Below, piece after piece: positions 8,421-16,634 of a stretch of DNA of 29,879 nucleotides. The DNA is from JAENVT01 sp031412355 (GTDB lineage Bacteria; Actinomycetota; Acidimicrobiia; Acidimicrobiales; Ilumatobacteraceae). Within the stretch, counting starts at the first letter, position 1. Each line of letters begins with the position of its first letter. Location of the stretch: assembly GCA_031412355.1 (NCBI GenBank), contig JANOCR010000264.1, forward strand, positions 1 to 29,879. Direction: 5' to 3'. Below the pieces are notes generated by a model that saw nothing but the letters and a program-made list of their open reading frames with translations, ran no database searches and was not told the origin of the DNA. A program made the translations under genes and the position numbers.

Positions 8421-9260
8421 TCAGCATGCAGGATCACCCGGAAGCACGCCGGCCACGGCCAACTGATACACGACATCGCCCTGCTTGAAGTAGGTGTTCT
8501 GCTTGGCGTCGAGGAACAGCGACCCAACGGCCGCCGCTGGGAGCCTGGCGCACGCCGTTGCTCCGGCGAGGGCCATCGAGCTCTCGGCAGGCCATTCGAC
8601 GACCGTCGGCGCCGGATCCTGACCCGTCAGCTCCGACGGGTCGACCGCACGAGCCTGGAATCGATACTCCGTGGGCACAAATGCCTGGTCGACGCCGAGG
8701 TTGGCACTCCCGGCCGCTGCCTCGATGTCGGTGAGTGCCGTGACTGCGTCGAGCAACGCCTTGCGCGCCGGGCCTTCGGGGTCGTCGATGCCCAGTGCGT
8801 ACGCCGAATGCGCGAATGAACCGTTGCCGGCATTGATCGTGACAACCGTGTTCGGCGCGTCGGCTACTCGGTCGCCACCTGTGTAGTCGGGAGGGGTGGC
8901 CAGCAGGCCGGCGGCTTGAGCGATGGCGAGCAGAGACTGGATGCCGTCCTCGGTGATGGTGCGCACCTGCACTGCCGGCAGCAGCGGGCCCGGGAAGATG
9001 GCCGCAACGACCCCCTGGGTGAACACTCTGCCGTCGCCACTGACCAGCAAGGTCGGCGTGTTGACGAAGGCAAGCCCGGCGGGCAAGAAGCCTCCCTCGT
9101 AAGAGACCTTCAGGATCACGTCGTCGGCGCCGGTCGGGTGGGCGATGCCCGTGGTTCCCGGCGTTGTGTCGGCCGGCACCTGATCGGGATCGCCACAGGC
9201 GGCGAGGGCAGCGAGCACCGGTGCGACCAGTGCTGCGGAGAGAAACGTGCGTCGATTCAT
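8421..9260 (-). CDS. Tat-type lipoprotein of unknown function
   Basis: A 279-aa protein with an N-terminal export signal. MNRRTFLSAALVAPVLAALAAC combines a twin-arginine motif (NRRTFLS) with a lipobox ending at Cys22, so the mature protein should be lipid-anchored outside the membrane. The remainder has no family motif I recognise. It has a CGD start after the lipobox, several predicted beta-rich stretches, and a Cys near the C-terminus (final residues GDPAC). The ATG at 9260 is chosen because the signal begins there; a longer upstream frame runs antisense to the SDR gene and is not credible. The gene precedes the sugar dehydrogenase by 51 nt on the same strand, and both are exported, but a shared function is only a guess. 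Confidence 0.78.
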   Translation of the reverse strand: MNRRTFLSAALVAPVLAALAACGDPDQVPADTTPGTTGIAHPTGADDVILKVSYEGGFLPAGLAFVNTPTLLVSGDGRVFTQGVVAAIFPGPLLPAVQVRTITEDGIQSLLAIAQAAGLLATPPDYTGGDRVADAPNTVVTINAGNGSFAHSAYALGIDDPEGPARKALLDAVTALTDIEAAAGSANLGVDQAFVPTEYRFQARAVDPSELTGQDPAPTVVEWPAESSMALAGATACARLPAAAVGSLFLDAKQNTYFKQGDVVYQLAVAGVLPGDPAC

Positions 9261-9304
9261 GCTCGTTCGACGCTTCGTCTGAGCCGTGCGGTTCCCATGG
9301 TGCG

Positions 9305-9310
9305 TAGCAT
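9305..9310 (+). promoter_or_regulatory. -10 box of SDR gene (leaderless type)
   Basis: TAGCAT lies 8 nt before the ATG at 9319, with no ribosome site between. Confidence 0.45.
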
Positions 9311-9318
9311 CGCCTGTG

Positions 9319-10083
9319 ATGTCAGCATTGTTCGATCTCGACGGCAAGAAGGCACTGGTCACCGGTGGAGGCCGCGGCCTCGGTCGGGCGATCGCCGTCG
9401 GCTTGGCCGAACACGGCGCCGACGTGGCCGTGACCAGCCGAACCGTCGGCGAGCTGGAAGAAACGGCCGACGCAGTGCGTGGCGCCGGACACGAATGCCT
9501 GGTCGTGCCAGGCGATGCTTCGCAGAAAGCCGAGATCGACCGCGTCGTCGGCGAGGTTGCCGCGCAGTGGGGTCGCATCGACATCCTCGTCAACAATGCC
9601 GGTGTCGACGCTGCTGCTCCGGCCATCGACTACACCGAGGCTGATTGGGACTTCGTTCTCGACGTCAACCTGAAGGCGTACTTCTTCTTCGCCCAGGCCG
9701 TCGCCAAGACCATGATCGCCAACGGCGGCGGTGCGATCGCCAACAACTCGTCGATCTGCGGGGAAGTGGCGGTGAAGAACATCTCGGCGTACAACATCTC
9801 CAAGGGAGGCGTCAACATGCTGACCAAGTCGCTGGCGCTCGAATGGGCCCCGCACGGCATCCGCGTCAACGCCTTCTCCCCCGCCTACATGGAGGTGTTC
9901 ATGCCAGGCGCCGCTGCTGAGCACGACGAGGCCAAGGAGCAGGCCGTGCGCGACCTCACCCCGCTGGCCCGCCGCGGCCGGCCCGACGAACTGGTGGGGC
10001 CGGTGGTGTTCTTGGTCTCGGCGGCATCGTCGTACGTGACCGGCGAGGTGTTGATGGTCGACGGAGGGTGGACGATCAGATGA
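9319..10083 (+). CDS. SDR-family NAD(P)-dependent oxidoreductase
   Basis: A 254-aa classical short-chain dehydrogenase. The cofactor motif TGGGRGLG is near residue 16, NNAG follows near residue 93, the catalytic Ser lies in NNSSICGE, and the Tyr-Lys pair is in YNISK. The C-terminal VDGGWTIR is typical of FabG-like and gluconate 5-dehydrogenase-like members. The substrate cannot be told from sequence. ATG 9319 (MSALFDLDGKKALVTGG) is preferred over an upstream in-frame ATG because a TAGCAT box sits 8 nt ahead of it. The next gene, an amino-acid dehydrogenase, begins 28 nt after the stop on the same strand, so they may be co-transcribed. The lipoprotein gene is divergent. Confidence 0.92.
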   Translation: MSALFDLDGKKALVTGGGRGLGRAIAVGLAEHGADVAVTSRTVGELEETADAVRGAGHECLVVPGDASQKAEIDRVVGEVAAQWGRIDILVNNAGVDAAAPAIDYTEADWDFVLDVNLKAYFFFAQAVAKTMIANGGGAIANNSSICGEVAVKNISAYNISKGGVNMLTKSLALEWAPHGIRVNAFSPAYMEVFMPGAAAEHDEAKEQAVRDLTPLARRGRPDELVGPVVFLVSAASSYVTGEVLMVDGGWTIR

Positions 10084-10111
10084 GATTTTGGCAGATGAGG
10101 TTTGGCCGCTG

Positions 10112-11218
10112 ATGGAAAAGACCGAGATCTTCGACTACATGGCCGCAAATGGCCACGAGAAGGTGTTGTGCTTCCAGAACGAAGACGTCGGTCTGCGTGC
10201 CGTGCTGGCAATTCACTCGACCGTCTTGGGCCCTGCCGCCGGCGGGTGCCGGATGTGGACCTACAGCGACGACCTGGCTGCGATGGAGGACGCTCTGCGG
10301 CTCAGCAAGGGGATGACCTACAAGTACGCCGCTGCGGGAATCAACCTGGGTGGCGGCAAGATCGTAGTGATCGGCGATCCGAAGCGCACCGAGGGCCGGG
10401 AGATGCTGTTCAGGGCGCTCGGGCGGTTCATCGACTCGCTCGGTGGCGAATACCTGACCGGCGAGGATGTCGGCACAACGTTGCAAGACATGGATCACAT
10501 GCGCGTCGAGACCCGCAACGTCATCACGCTGCCCGAGTCAGCCGGTGGCGCCGGCCCGATCGGGCCCGCCACCGCGTTCGGCGTGTTGCAGGCCATGCGG
10601 GCGTGCGTCGAGCAACACACCGGCTCGCCGTCGCTGCGCGCCAAGCGCGTCGCGGTGCAAGGCCTCGGTGCGGTCGGCGTGCCGATGGTCGAACTGCTCG
10701 TCGGCGAAGGAGCCACCGTGCTGGTCAGCGACATCGACCCGGCCAAGGTCGCGGCGATGGTCAGCACTCATGGGGCAACGGCGCTTGCCGCAGACGATGT
10801 CGTCGGTGCCGATGTCGACGTGTACTGCCCATGTGCACTGGGTGCGACCATCAACGACGACTCGCTGGCCGTGTTGAAAGCATCGGTCGTGTGCGGCTCG
10901 GCCAACAACCAACTCGCCGAATCACGCCATGGCGACGAACTGCATCGCCGCGGTGTGTTGTATGCCCCCGATTACATCGCCAATGCGGGTGGCACGGTGT
11001 TCGACACCGACCGGTTGTGGGGCGGTGTGAACAAAGAACGCGGCATGGCGAAGGTGGCCCGAATCTACGAGCGGATGCACGAGGTCTTCACGATCTCCCA
11101 GGCAGAGGGCATCGCCACGTACGCCGCAGCCGACCGTCTGGCCGAGAACAGGATCAACGCCTACCGGGCCATCAAGCGGGTCCACGGTTTCGATCAGGGC
11201 CAACGCGTCACCATCTGA
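10112..11218 (+). CDS. Leucine/valine/phenylalanine-type amino-acid dehydrogenase
   Basis: Reversibly deaminates a branched-chain or aromatic amino acid to its 2-oxo acid and ammonia with NAD+. The 368-aa protein has the Glu/Leu/Phe/Val dehydrogenase substrate domain, with GGCRMW near residue 46, and MTYKYAAAGINLGGGK carrying the two conserved lysines. The Rossmann domain follows with GLGAVG. Length fits leucine dehydrogenase, but valine or phenylalanine cannot be excluded. An upstream TTG at 10088 is possible. ATG 10112 begins nearer the conserved sequence and has GAGG 11 nt ahead. Lying directly upstream of glnII, it releases or fixes ammonia next to the enzymes that assimilate it. Confidence 0.9.
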   Translation: MEKTEIFDYMAANGHEKVLCFQNEDVGLRAVLAIHSTVLGPAAGGCRMWTYSDDLAAMEDALRLSKGMTYKYAAAGINLGGGKIVVIGDPKRTEGREMLFRALGRFIDSLGGEYLTGEDVGTTLQDMDHMRVETRNVITLPESAGGAGPIGPATAFGVLQAMRACVEQHTGSPSLRAKRVAVQGLGAVGVPMVELLVGEGATVLVSDIDPAKVAAMVSTHGATALAADDVVGADVDVYCPCALGATINDDSLAVLKASVVCGSANNQLAESRHGDELHRRGVLYAPDYIANAGGTVFDTDRLWGGVNKERGMAKVARIYERMHEVFTISQAEGIATYAAADRLAENRINAYRAIKRVHGFDQGQRVTI

Positions 11219-11251
11219 GGCTCACCCAACTTCACACAGCGTTCACACAAG
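11219..11251 (+). promoter_or_regulatory. Candidate OmpR-family operator: direct TTCACAC repeats upstream of glnII
   Basis: Two direct copies of TTCACAC (11231-11237 and 11242-11248) are spaced 11 bp apart, with a weaker TCACCC 10 bp before them. Direct repeats of a GTTCACC-like unit at 11-bp period are the form of the actinobacterial PHO box, and GlnR sites are also tandem. The position 85-118 nt before glnII suits control of that gene. Which regulator binds is inference. Confidence 0.5.
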
Positions 11252-11325
11252 CGATATGGCATCGAAACGGGGCGCCAGGCACTATTTACCGGTCCCGATC
11301 GCGGCGCGCCCGCGGTCCCGAGAGC

Positions 11326-11331
11326 GAAGGA
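11326..11331 (+). promoter_or_regulatory. Ribosome binding site deciding the glnII start
   Basis: GAAGGA, 5 nt before GTG 11337. It selects this start over an in-frame ATG at 11256 whose extra residues look like untranslated leader. Confidence 0.65.
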
Positions 11332-11336
11332 AATTT

Positions 11337-12332
11337 GTGGCCTACCAAGCTGAATACATCTGGCTCGACGGCACAGAGCCGACCCCGCTGCTGCGTTCCA
11401 AGACCAAGGTCATGGGCGATGGCAAGCAGCCTCCCATCTGGGGCTTCGACGGGTCTTCGACCAATCAGGCGACCGGCGAGCACAGCGACTGCGTGCTGCG
11501 CCCGATCTTCACCTGCCCCGACCCGCTGCGTGGTGGCGACAACGTGCTGGTGCTCTGCGACGTGTTGAACGCCAGCGACATGAAGCCACACCCCACCAAC
11601 ACCCGCGCCCAGTGCGAGAAGGCGGCCAAGAAGTTCGCCAAGGCGGAGATGATCTACGGCATCGAGCAGGAGTACACGATGCTGAAGGCGGACGGGTCGC
11701 CGCTCGGCTTCCCGAAGGACGGCTTCCCAGAGCCGCAGGGCCCGTACTACTGCGGGGTCGGCACCGGCAGGGTGATCGGACGCGAGATCATCGAGGAGCA
11801 CACACAGGCGTGCATCGACGCCGGTCTGATGATCGAAGGAACCAACGCCGAGGTCATGCCCGGCCAGTGGGAGTTCCAGATCGGCGCCGCCGACGCACTG
11901 ACCGTCAGCGACCAGTTGTACGTCGGTCGCTGGTTGTTGCATCGCATCGCCGAGGACTACGACGTGATTATCAGCTTCGCCGCCAAGCCGGCGAAGGGTG
12001 ACTGGAACGGCGCCGGTGCCCACACCAACTTCTCGACCAAGGCAATGCGCGAGGGCTACGGCGCCATCGAGGCCGCGTGCAAGGCCATCGGCAAGCGCGT
12101 CGACGCGCACATCAAGGGCTACGGCCACGACATCGAGAGCCGGCTGACCGGCGCCCACGAGACGGCTCCGTACAACAAGTTCAGCTACGGCGTGTCGAAC
12201 CGCGGGGCCAGCATCCGCATCCCGTGGCAGGTCGCCAAGGATGGAAAGGGCTACGCCGAGGATCGTCGACCCAACTCGAACTGCGACCCCTACACGGTCA
12301 CCCGCCTCATCCTCGAGAGTGTCTGCTCCTGA
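11337..12332 (+). CDS. glnII: Glutamine synthetase type II
   Basis: Condenses glutamate and ammonia to glutamine with ATP. The 331-aa protein from GTG 11337 belongs to the short, eukaryote-like GSII family also found in Streptomyces, Frankia and rhizobia. It starts AYQAEYIWLDGTEPT and has WGFDGSSTNQA, the metal-ligand motif YGIEQEYT, GTNAEVMPGQWEFQIG, and the ATP-region GAHTNFSTKAMR. The C-terminal RGASIRIP and EDRRPNSNCDPY are also present. It sits in a nitrogen block (amino-acid dehydrogenase before, glnA and glnR after), and candidate operator repeats lie about 90 nt upstream. GSII enzymes are not adenylylated, so control would be transcriptional. If the neighbouring glnA is dead, this is the only intact glutamine synthetase in the window. 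Confidence 0.95.
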   Translation: MAYQAEYIWLDGTEPTPLLRSKTKVMGDGKQPPIWGFDGSSTNQATGEHSDCVLRPIFTCPDPLRGGDNVLVLCDVLNASDMKPHPTNTRAQCEKAAKKFAKAEMIYGIEQEYTMLKADGSPLGFPKDGFPEPQGPYYCGVGTGRVIGREIIEEHTQACIDAGLMIEGTNAEVMPGQWEFQIGAADALTVSDQLYVGRWLLHRIAEDYDVIISFAAKPAKGDWNGAGAHTNFSTKAMREGYGAIEAACKAIGKRVDAHIKGYGHDIESRLTGAHETAPYNKFSYGVSNRGASIRIPWQVAKDGKGYAEDRRPNSNCDPYTVTRLILESVCS

Positions 12333-12360
12333 TTGTCCGGCGCTCTCGAGGGCCTAGATT
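12333..12360 (+). promoter_or_regulatory. Candidate promoter of glnA
   Basis: TTGTCC (12333-12338), a 16-nt spacer and TAGATT (12355-12360), 21 nt before the glnA ATG. It would let glnA be read separately from glnII. Confidence 0.4.
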
Positions 12361-12381
12361 TGCCACATAGAAAGATCGGTC

Positions 12382-13719
12382 ATGCTCGAACAGCAACGTG
12401 ACTATGTACTGCACACCGTGGAAGAACGCGGGGTACGGCTGATCCGGCTGTGGTTCACCGACGTGCTCGGCAGCTTGAAGAGCTTCGCCATCAGCCCAGC
12501 CGAGCTGGAGAACGCCCTGGAAGACGGCATGACGTTCGACGGCTCGTCGATCGACGGCTTCGGACGCACGCTGGAGAGCGACGTGCTGGCGATGCCCGAT
12601 GCCAACACCTTCGAGGTCTTGCCGTGGGGCGACCCGAAGGCAACCGAGGCCAGGGTCTTCTGCGATATCCACAACCTCGACGGCACACCGTTCGAAGGCG
12701 ACCCACGGCAGGTGCTGCGACGCAACCTGCACGCGGCGCACGACAGCGGCTACACGTTCCTGGTCGCTCCCGACATCGAGTTCTTCTACTTCTCGCCGCC
12801 GGAGAAGGGCCAGGCGCCCGTGCCGCTCGACGAAGGTGGCTTCTTCGATCTCACCACCACCGACGTCGCCGGCACACTGCGCAAGCAGATCATCCGCACG
12901 CTGGAGACCATGAGCATCCCCGTGGAATACAGCTTCCACGAAGACGCACCCAGCCAGCACGAGATCGATCTGCGTCACACCGATGCGCTGACGATGGCCG
13001 ACAGCATCATGACATTTCGACTTGTGGTAAAAGAGGTCGCCGCCAGCCAGGGCGTGCACGCCACGTTCATGCCCAAGCCGCTCGAAAGCGTGCAGGGCAG
13101 CGGCATGCACGTGCACCTGTCGCTGTTCGACGGCGACGAGAACGCGTTCTACTCGCCCGACGACGGCTACAACCTCTCTCCGGTGGCCAAGATGTTCATG
13201 GCCGGCCTGCTTCGCCACGCCGCCGAGATCACGGCAATCACGAACCAGACGGTCAACAGCTAAAAGCGACTGGTGCCCGGTTTCGAGGCGCCGGTCCACG
13301 TCACGTGGGCCCGCAACAACCGCAGCGGCCTCGTGCGCGTGCCGGTTGCCAAGCGCGGCAACCCCAGCGCGACGCGCGTCGAGTTCCGCTCCCCCGACCC
13401 GGCATGCAATCCGTACCTGGCCTTCGCCGTCATGCTGGCCGCCGGAATGCGCGGCATCACCGAGGGGTACGAACTACCGCCCGAGGCAGACAGCAACCTG
13501 TTCGAGATGAGCGACGCCGAGCTCGCCAAGCTGGGCATCGATCTGCTGCCGCAATCGCTCAGCGATTCGCTGAAGGTCATGGAGCAGTCGGCCCTGGTGC
13601 ACGAGGCCCTGGGCGAGCACATCTTCGAGTGGTTCCTGCGCAACAAGCGCAGCGAGTGGCGCTCGTACAAAACCCATGTCAGTGCCTTTGAGCACGACCG
13701 ATATCTCAGGGCGCTGTAG
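12382..13719 (+). pseudogene. glnA: Glutamine synthetase type I, interrupted by an in-frame TAA
   Basis: Reading through one stop gives a 445-aa type I glutamine synthetase of normal alpha-type length. It has the beta-grasp part with MTFDGSSIDGF, the metal-ligand segment APDIEFFYF, GSGMHVHLSLF and, after the break, RVEFRSPDPACNPYLAFA. Codon 294 (13261-13263) is TAA exactly where the family has Tyr in NSYKRLVPG. The following KRLVPGFEAP and everything after it stay in frame and well conserved. A single C-to-A or T-to-A change from a Tyr codon explains it. The 293-aa truncated product would lack ATP- and glutamate-binding arginines and should be inactive. Loss is recent, or the base is a sequencing error. 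It lies between glnII and glnR; I see no adenylylation loop of the beta type. Confidence 0.88.
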
Positions 13720-13728
13720 CGGGCTGTG

Positions 13729-14406
13729 ATGGAACAACTCGTCGTGTACCCGGAGCCGCCGCCACCGGATCTGGCACGCACGCTGGACCTAGGCGGCTAC
13801 CGCTGGAAGGCCGTCGCCTCGGCCGAGGATGCCGCCGGCCACGAGCCGGCGGACGGGTGGGCGGGCGCGATCATCGCCTGCGATACCGACCCAGAGGGTG
13901 CGTGGGCACTGTGTCGCGCCCTGCGCAAGCGCGACGAACCAACGAGGTTGTTGCTGCTGCTGACCGGCGCCCAACTCGGTGAGCTGGAGCTGCGCGACGA
14001 CCTGTACGACGACTTCTGCCTGACCCCGTTCCATCCCGTCGAAGTCGAAGCCCGGTTGCGGCACCTGCTGTTCCAGGGCTTCACCGCGGTGAAGTCCGAA
14101 ACGGTCGAGTACAGCGGCTTGGCACTGAACGTCGAGACCTACCAGGCCTCGATCGAGGGCCGCCCGCTGGACCTGACCTATATGGAATACGAACTGTTGA
14201 AGTTCCTGGCCCAGAACCCCGGCAAGGTGTTCACCCGCGAGATTCTGCTGTCGAGGGTGTGGGGATACGAGTACTACGGCGGCGCCCGCACGGTCGACGT
14301 GCACGTGCGGCGACTGCGCGCCAAGCTCGGAGAAGAGCAGGCCAACCTCATTCAGACGGTGCGGTCGGTAGGCTACCGATTCGGTCAAAGCCGCTGGGGT
14401 TCGTAG
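13729..14406 (+). CDS. glnR: GlnR-like atypical OmpR-family response regulator
   Basis: A 225-aa protein with an N-terminal receiver-like domain (about 1-115) and a C-terminal winged-helix DNA-binding domain. The C-terminal motifs LTYMEYELLKFLAQNPGKVF and RTVDVHVRRLRAKLG are typical of actinobacterial GlnR, the global nitrogen regulator. The receiver looks non-canonical. The usual N-terminal acidic pair is absent, and the conserved switch Lys is replaced (LTPFHP instead of LKPFHP). An Asp near residue 52 is still present. No histidine kinase gene is adjacent, which fits an orphan regulator. It starts 9 nt after glnA (GTG 13726 is an alternative), so the two are probably translated from one mRNA. 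The probable targets are glnII and glnA. The name rests on the motifs and the context. Confidence 0.82.
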   Translation: MEQLVVYPEPPPPDLARTLDLGGYRWKAVASAEDAAGHEPADGWAGAIIACDTDPEGAWALCRALRKRDEPTRLLLLLTGAQLGELELRDDLYDDFCLTPFHPVEVEARLRHLLFQGFTAVKSETVEYSGLALNVETYQASIEGRPLDLTYMEYELLKFLAQNPGKVFTREILLSRVWGYEYYGGARTVDVHVRRLRAKLGEEQANLIQTVRSVGYRFGQSRWGS

Positions 14407-14448
14407 ATCGCGTTCCCCTCCACTTCAACAGTGAGAAAGGGACCCGAC

Positions 14449-15297
14449 ATGGACACTCGGATCGAAGCACGAATCGCCGCGCTGGAGGCTGAAATCAGCA
14501 GCCTCAAGCAAGCAGTGACCGAGACGGACGACGGCCCGGTCACCTCCGACCGCCGCGGCATGGTCAAACTGCTCGCCGCCACAGCGGTCGGAGCGGTGAC
14601 AGGCGCGGCGATGCTGGGGGCCCAGCCCGCCGCTGCGGCTGACGGTGACAACGTGAAGATCGCCCAGATCAACGAGGGCACAACCGCCACGCTTCTGACT
14701 GCTTCTGGCGACAGCGCCCTGATACTCCAGGGCAATGGAGGCTACGGAGTCGAGACCGACGGAGTGACGGCGAACGCCTTGTTCAACGCCACAGGAGAAT
14801 CGCCACTCGGTTCGACCGCCCTTGCCGGGGCCTTGTTCGTCGACGGAGCCGGCGACTGGTGGGCGGCGGTAACAGGTGATGCCCCATCGGCGTGGGTCAA
14901 GCTGGCCGGCCCCAACACGGCCGGGCAACTGCACGTGTTGACCGCACCCGTGCGTGTCTACGACTCACGGCCCGGCGAGGCTCCAACCGCCGTCGGACCC
15001 AAGGCGCAGACCGAGATCAACGTTCCCAGGACCATCGACACCACGGTGAACGCCAGCGGAGTTCCTCTGGGAGCCAATGCGGTGCTGATCACCCTGACCA
15101 TTGCCGGCCCGACCTCGGCTGGATTCGCGACCACATGGCCCGGTGGCGCGATCCCCGGCACGTCGACCATCAACTTCAGCCCAGGGCAGAACATTGCCAC
15201 CACGACGACCGTCGGTTGCGGGCCGTCGGGCACGATCCAGGTCCTGTCGAACAGCGTCACCGACTTCTTGGTCGACGTGATCGGCTACTACCAGTAG
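14449..15297 (+). CDS. Secreted protein with coiled-coil head, Tat signal and one surface repeat
   Basis: A 282-aa protein of unknown function. Residues 1-28 form a short coiled coil (MDTRIEARIAALEAEISSLK). A twin-arginine-like export signal follows, SDRRGMVKLLAATAVGAVTG, ending near AQPAAAADG at about 65. The C-terminal half (about 170-282) has the same repeat type as the sugar dehydrogenase tail: a VYDSR opening, PTSAGFATTWPGG in the middle and a FLVDVIGYYQ end. A signal placed after a coiled-coil head is unusual but recurs in actinobacterial proteins. ATG 14449 is preferred over GTG 14431 because AAAGGG precedes it at a normal distance. It follows glnR by 42 nt; a link to nitrogen control is not evident. 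Confidence 0.78.
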   Translation: MDTRIEARIAALEAEISSLKQAVTETDDGPVTSDRRGMVKLLAATAVGAVTGAAMLGAQPAAAADGDNVKIAQINEGTTATLLTASGDSALILQGNGGYGVETDGVTANALFNATGESPLGSTALAGALFVDGAGDWWAAVTGDAPSAWVKLAGPNTAGQLHVLTAPVRVYDSRPGEAPTAVGPKAQTEINVPRTIDTTVNASGVPLGANAVLITLTIAGPTSAGFATTWPGGAIPGTSTINFSPGQNIATTTTVGCGPSGTIQVLSNSVTDFLVDVIGYYQ

Positions 15298-15305
15298 CGG
15301 TTGTT

Positions 15306-16013
15306 CTAGGCCAGGGCCTTCGACACCAGATCGGCGAACACCAGGGTGCCTTTCTGGTTGGGATGGATGTGATCGGTGCGCAGGATCCCTTCCTGCGGAT
15401 CCGAGGCGAGATCGAACCACGACAGCACCGTCGAGTTGCCGCGCGCCGCGGCGCGTTCGCGCAGCACCTGGTTGAACAACTTGGTGGCCGCCAGTTGGTT
15501 GGGGTTGTAGACGTCGACCCACACGATCGGCACGTCGGCCGCTGGCATCGACATCATCTGATCAATCAACGTGGCGTAGTCCTGGGCATCGTCGTACTTG
15601 CCGACGTCGTTGGTGCCCATGGCAATCGCCCACACATCGGGTGTCACACCCTCGGCGATCATCGTGAACAGTGTCTTCACGCCAGACAAGGGCTCGCCCT
15701 TGCCGTCGCCCACGGCAATGCGCCTGCTGACTTCGGCCTCGATGGTGATCTCGGTGAACCCCTTGGTTTCGAGGACCGATGTCAGCGACGGTTTCGACGC
15801 CTTGGTGATCGAGTCCCCGACCATGGCGAACCTGGTGCGAATGACCTCGGGGGCGGGCAGCAAGCCGACACCCTGCGGTGACTCCGGCGTGGCGGGGAGA
15901 CCCTCTTTGTCGCCCGCCGACGAACGCACGTCACCCTCGGTGCACGCCGCCAGCGCGGCGAGGAAACCGGTCGATGCGCCGGCGCGCAAGAAGGTTCGAC
16001 GAGTGATCCGCAC
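15306..16013 (-). CDS. SGNH/GDSL-type hydrolase, Tat lipoprotein
   Basis: A 235-aa exported hydrolase, probably an esterase or lipase-like enzyme. The signal TRRTFLRAGASTGFLAALAAC has a twin-arginine motif and a lipobox, so the mature protein is expected on the outer face of the membrane. All four SGNH blocks are visible: GDSI with the nucleophile Ser (block I), a Gly in the second block region, GTND with Asn (block III), and DHIHPN with Asp and His (block V). The substrate is unknown. The start is GTG 16013. It ends 8 nt from the convergent surface-repeat gene and begins 36 nt after the cation exporter gene on the same strand, so it may be the last gene of that operon. Confidence 0.88.
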   Translation of the reverse strand: MRITRRTFLRAGASTGFLAALAACTEGDVRSSAGDKEGLPATPESPQGVGLLPAPEVIRTRFAMVGDSITKASKPSLTSVLETKGFTEITIEAEVSRRIAVGDGKGEPLSGVKTLFTMIAEGVTPDVWAIAMGTNDVGKYDDAQDYATLIDQMMSMPAADVPIVWVDVYNPNQLAATKLFNQVLRERAAARGNSTVLSWFDLASDPQEGILRTDHIHPNQKGTLVFADLVSKALA

Positions 16014-16049
16014 TGCACCATTCTGGCCGATGGAACCTCGGAAACGACG

Positions 16050-16634
16050 TCAACCGCGAACGGCCGACACCGCGGTGAGCACGCCGAACACCACAAACAG
16101 GCCCCCGGCGGCGCGCTGCACGGTGCGCACTGGCAGGCGTCGTTCTAGCCATGCACCAGCCAGAACGGCGACAATCGCGACCACGAAGTGGGCCACCACG
16201 GAACCCGCGGCCACCGCCGCCGCGTAGCCACGATCAGCGACGATTCCGATCGTGGCCAACTGCGTGAAATCACCGAATTCGGCGACTCCGATGATCAGGG
16301 CCGACCGTCCGATCACTCCCCACACACTGTGCACCGGTGCGGTGCGGACCTCGGCTTCGTCGACCTCGCCGCGCAGCAGCAGAATCCCGCCGACGACAAA
16401 GACCAGGGCAACTCCGAGTTGCGTCGGTGTGCGCGGCAGGCGGCGCAACGCCTCACCAACGGCGACGGCCAGCACCGAGTGAACGATCATGGCCAGCGTG
16501 ACACCGATCACCACCGCGACCGGGCGGCGGTAGCGGGTCGACAGGACGATCGTGGCGAACATCGTCTTGTCGGGCAGTTCGGCCAGGAAAACAACGCCGA
16601 ACGCGACCAGGAACGCCTGTAACACCAGTGGCAT
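16050..16634 (-). CDS. Gdt1/UPF0016 family cation exporter (TMEM165-like)
   Basis: A 194-aa polytopic membrane protein with six hydrophobic segments in two homologous halves. Each half carries a version of the family signature E-x-G-D-[KR]-[TS]: ELPDKT near residue 19 and EFGDFTQ near residue 125. Both deviate slightly (Pro for Gly in the first, Phe for Lys/Arg in the second). Bacterial members such as MneA export manganese, and eukaryotic members move Mn2+ or Ca2+ against H+. The specificity here is not readable. The ATG at 16634 overlaps the amidohydrolase stop by one base (TGATG), a coupling signal that fixes the start and places it in the ridA operon. Confidence 0.9.
   Translation of the reverse strand: MPLVLQAFLVAFGVVFLAELPDKTMFATIVLSTRYRRPVAVVIGVTLAMIVHSVLAVAVGEALRRLPRTPTQLGVALVFVVGGILLLRGEVDEAEVRTAPVHSVWGVIGRSALIIGVAEFGDFTQLATIGIVADRGYAAAVAAGSVVAHFVVAIVAVLAGAWLERRLPVRTVQRAAGGLFVVFGVLTAVSAVRG

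Noticed and set aside
8421..9626. 401-aa version of the Tat lipoprotein
   Set aside because: The extra N-terminus is antisense to the SDR gene, and the export signal begins only at 9260.
11286..12158. 290-aa minus-strand frame opposite glnII
   Set aside because: It mirrors third-codon GC bias of glnII and shows no family motif.
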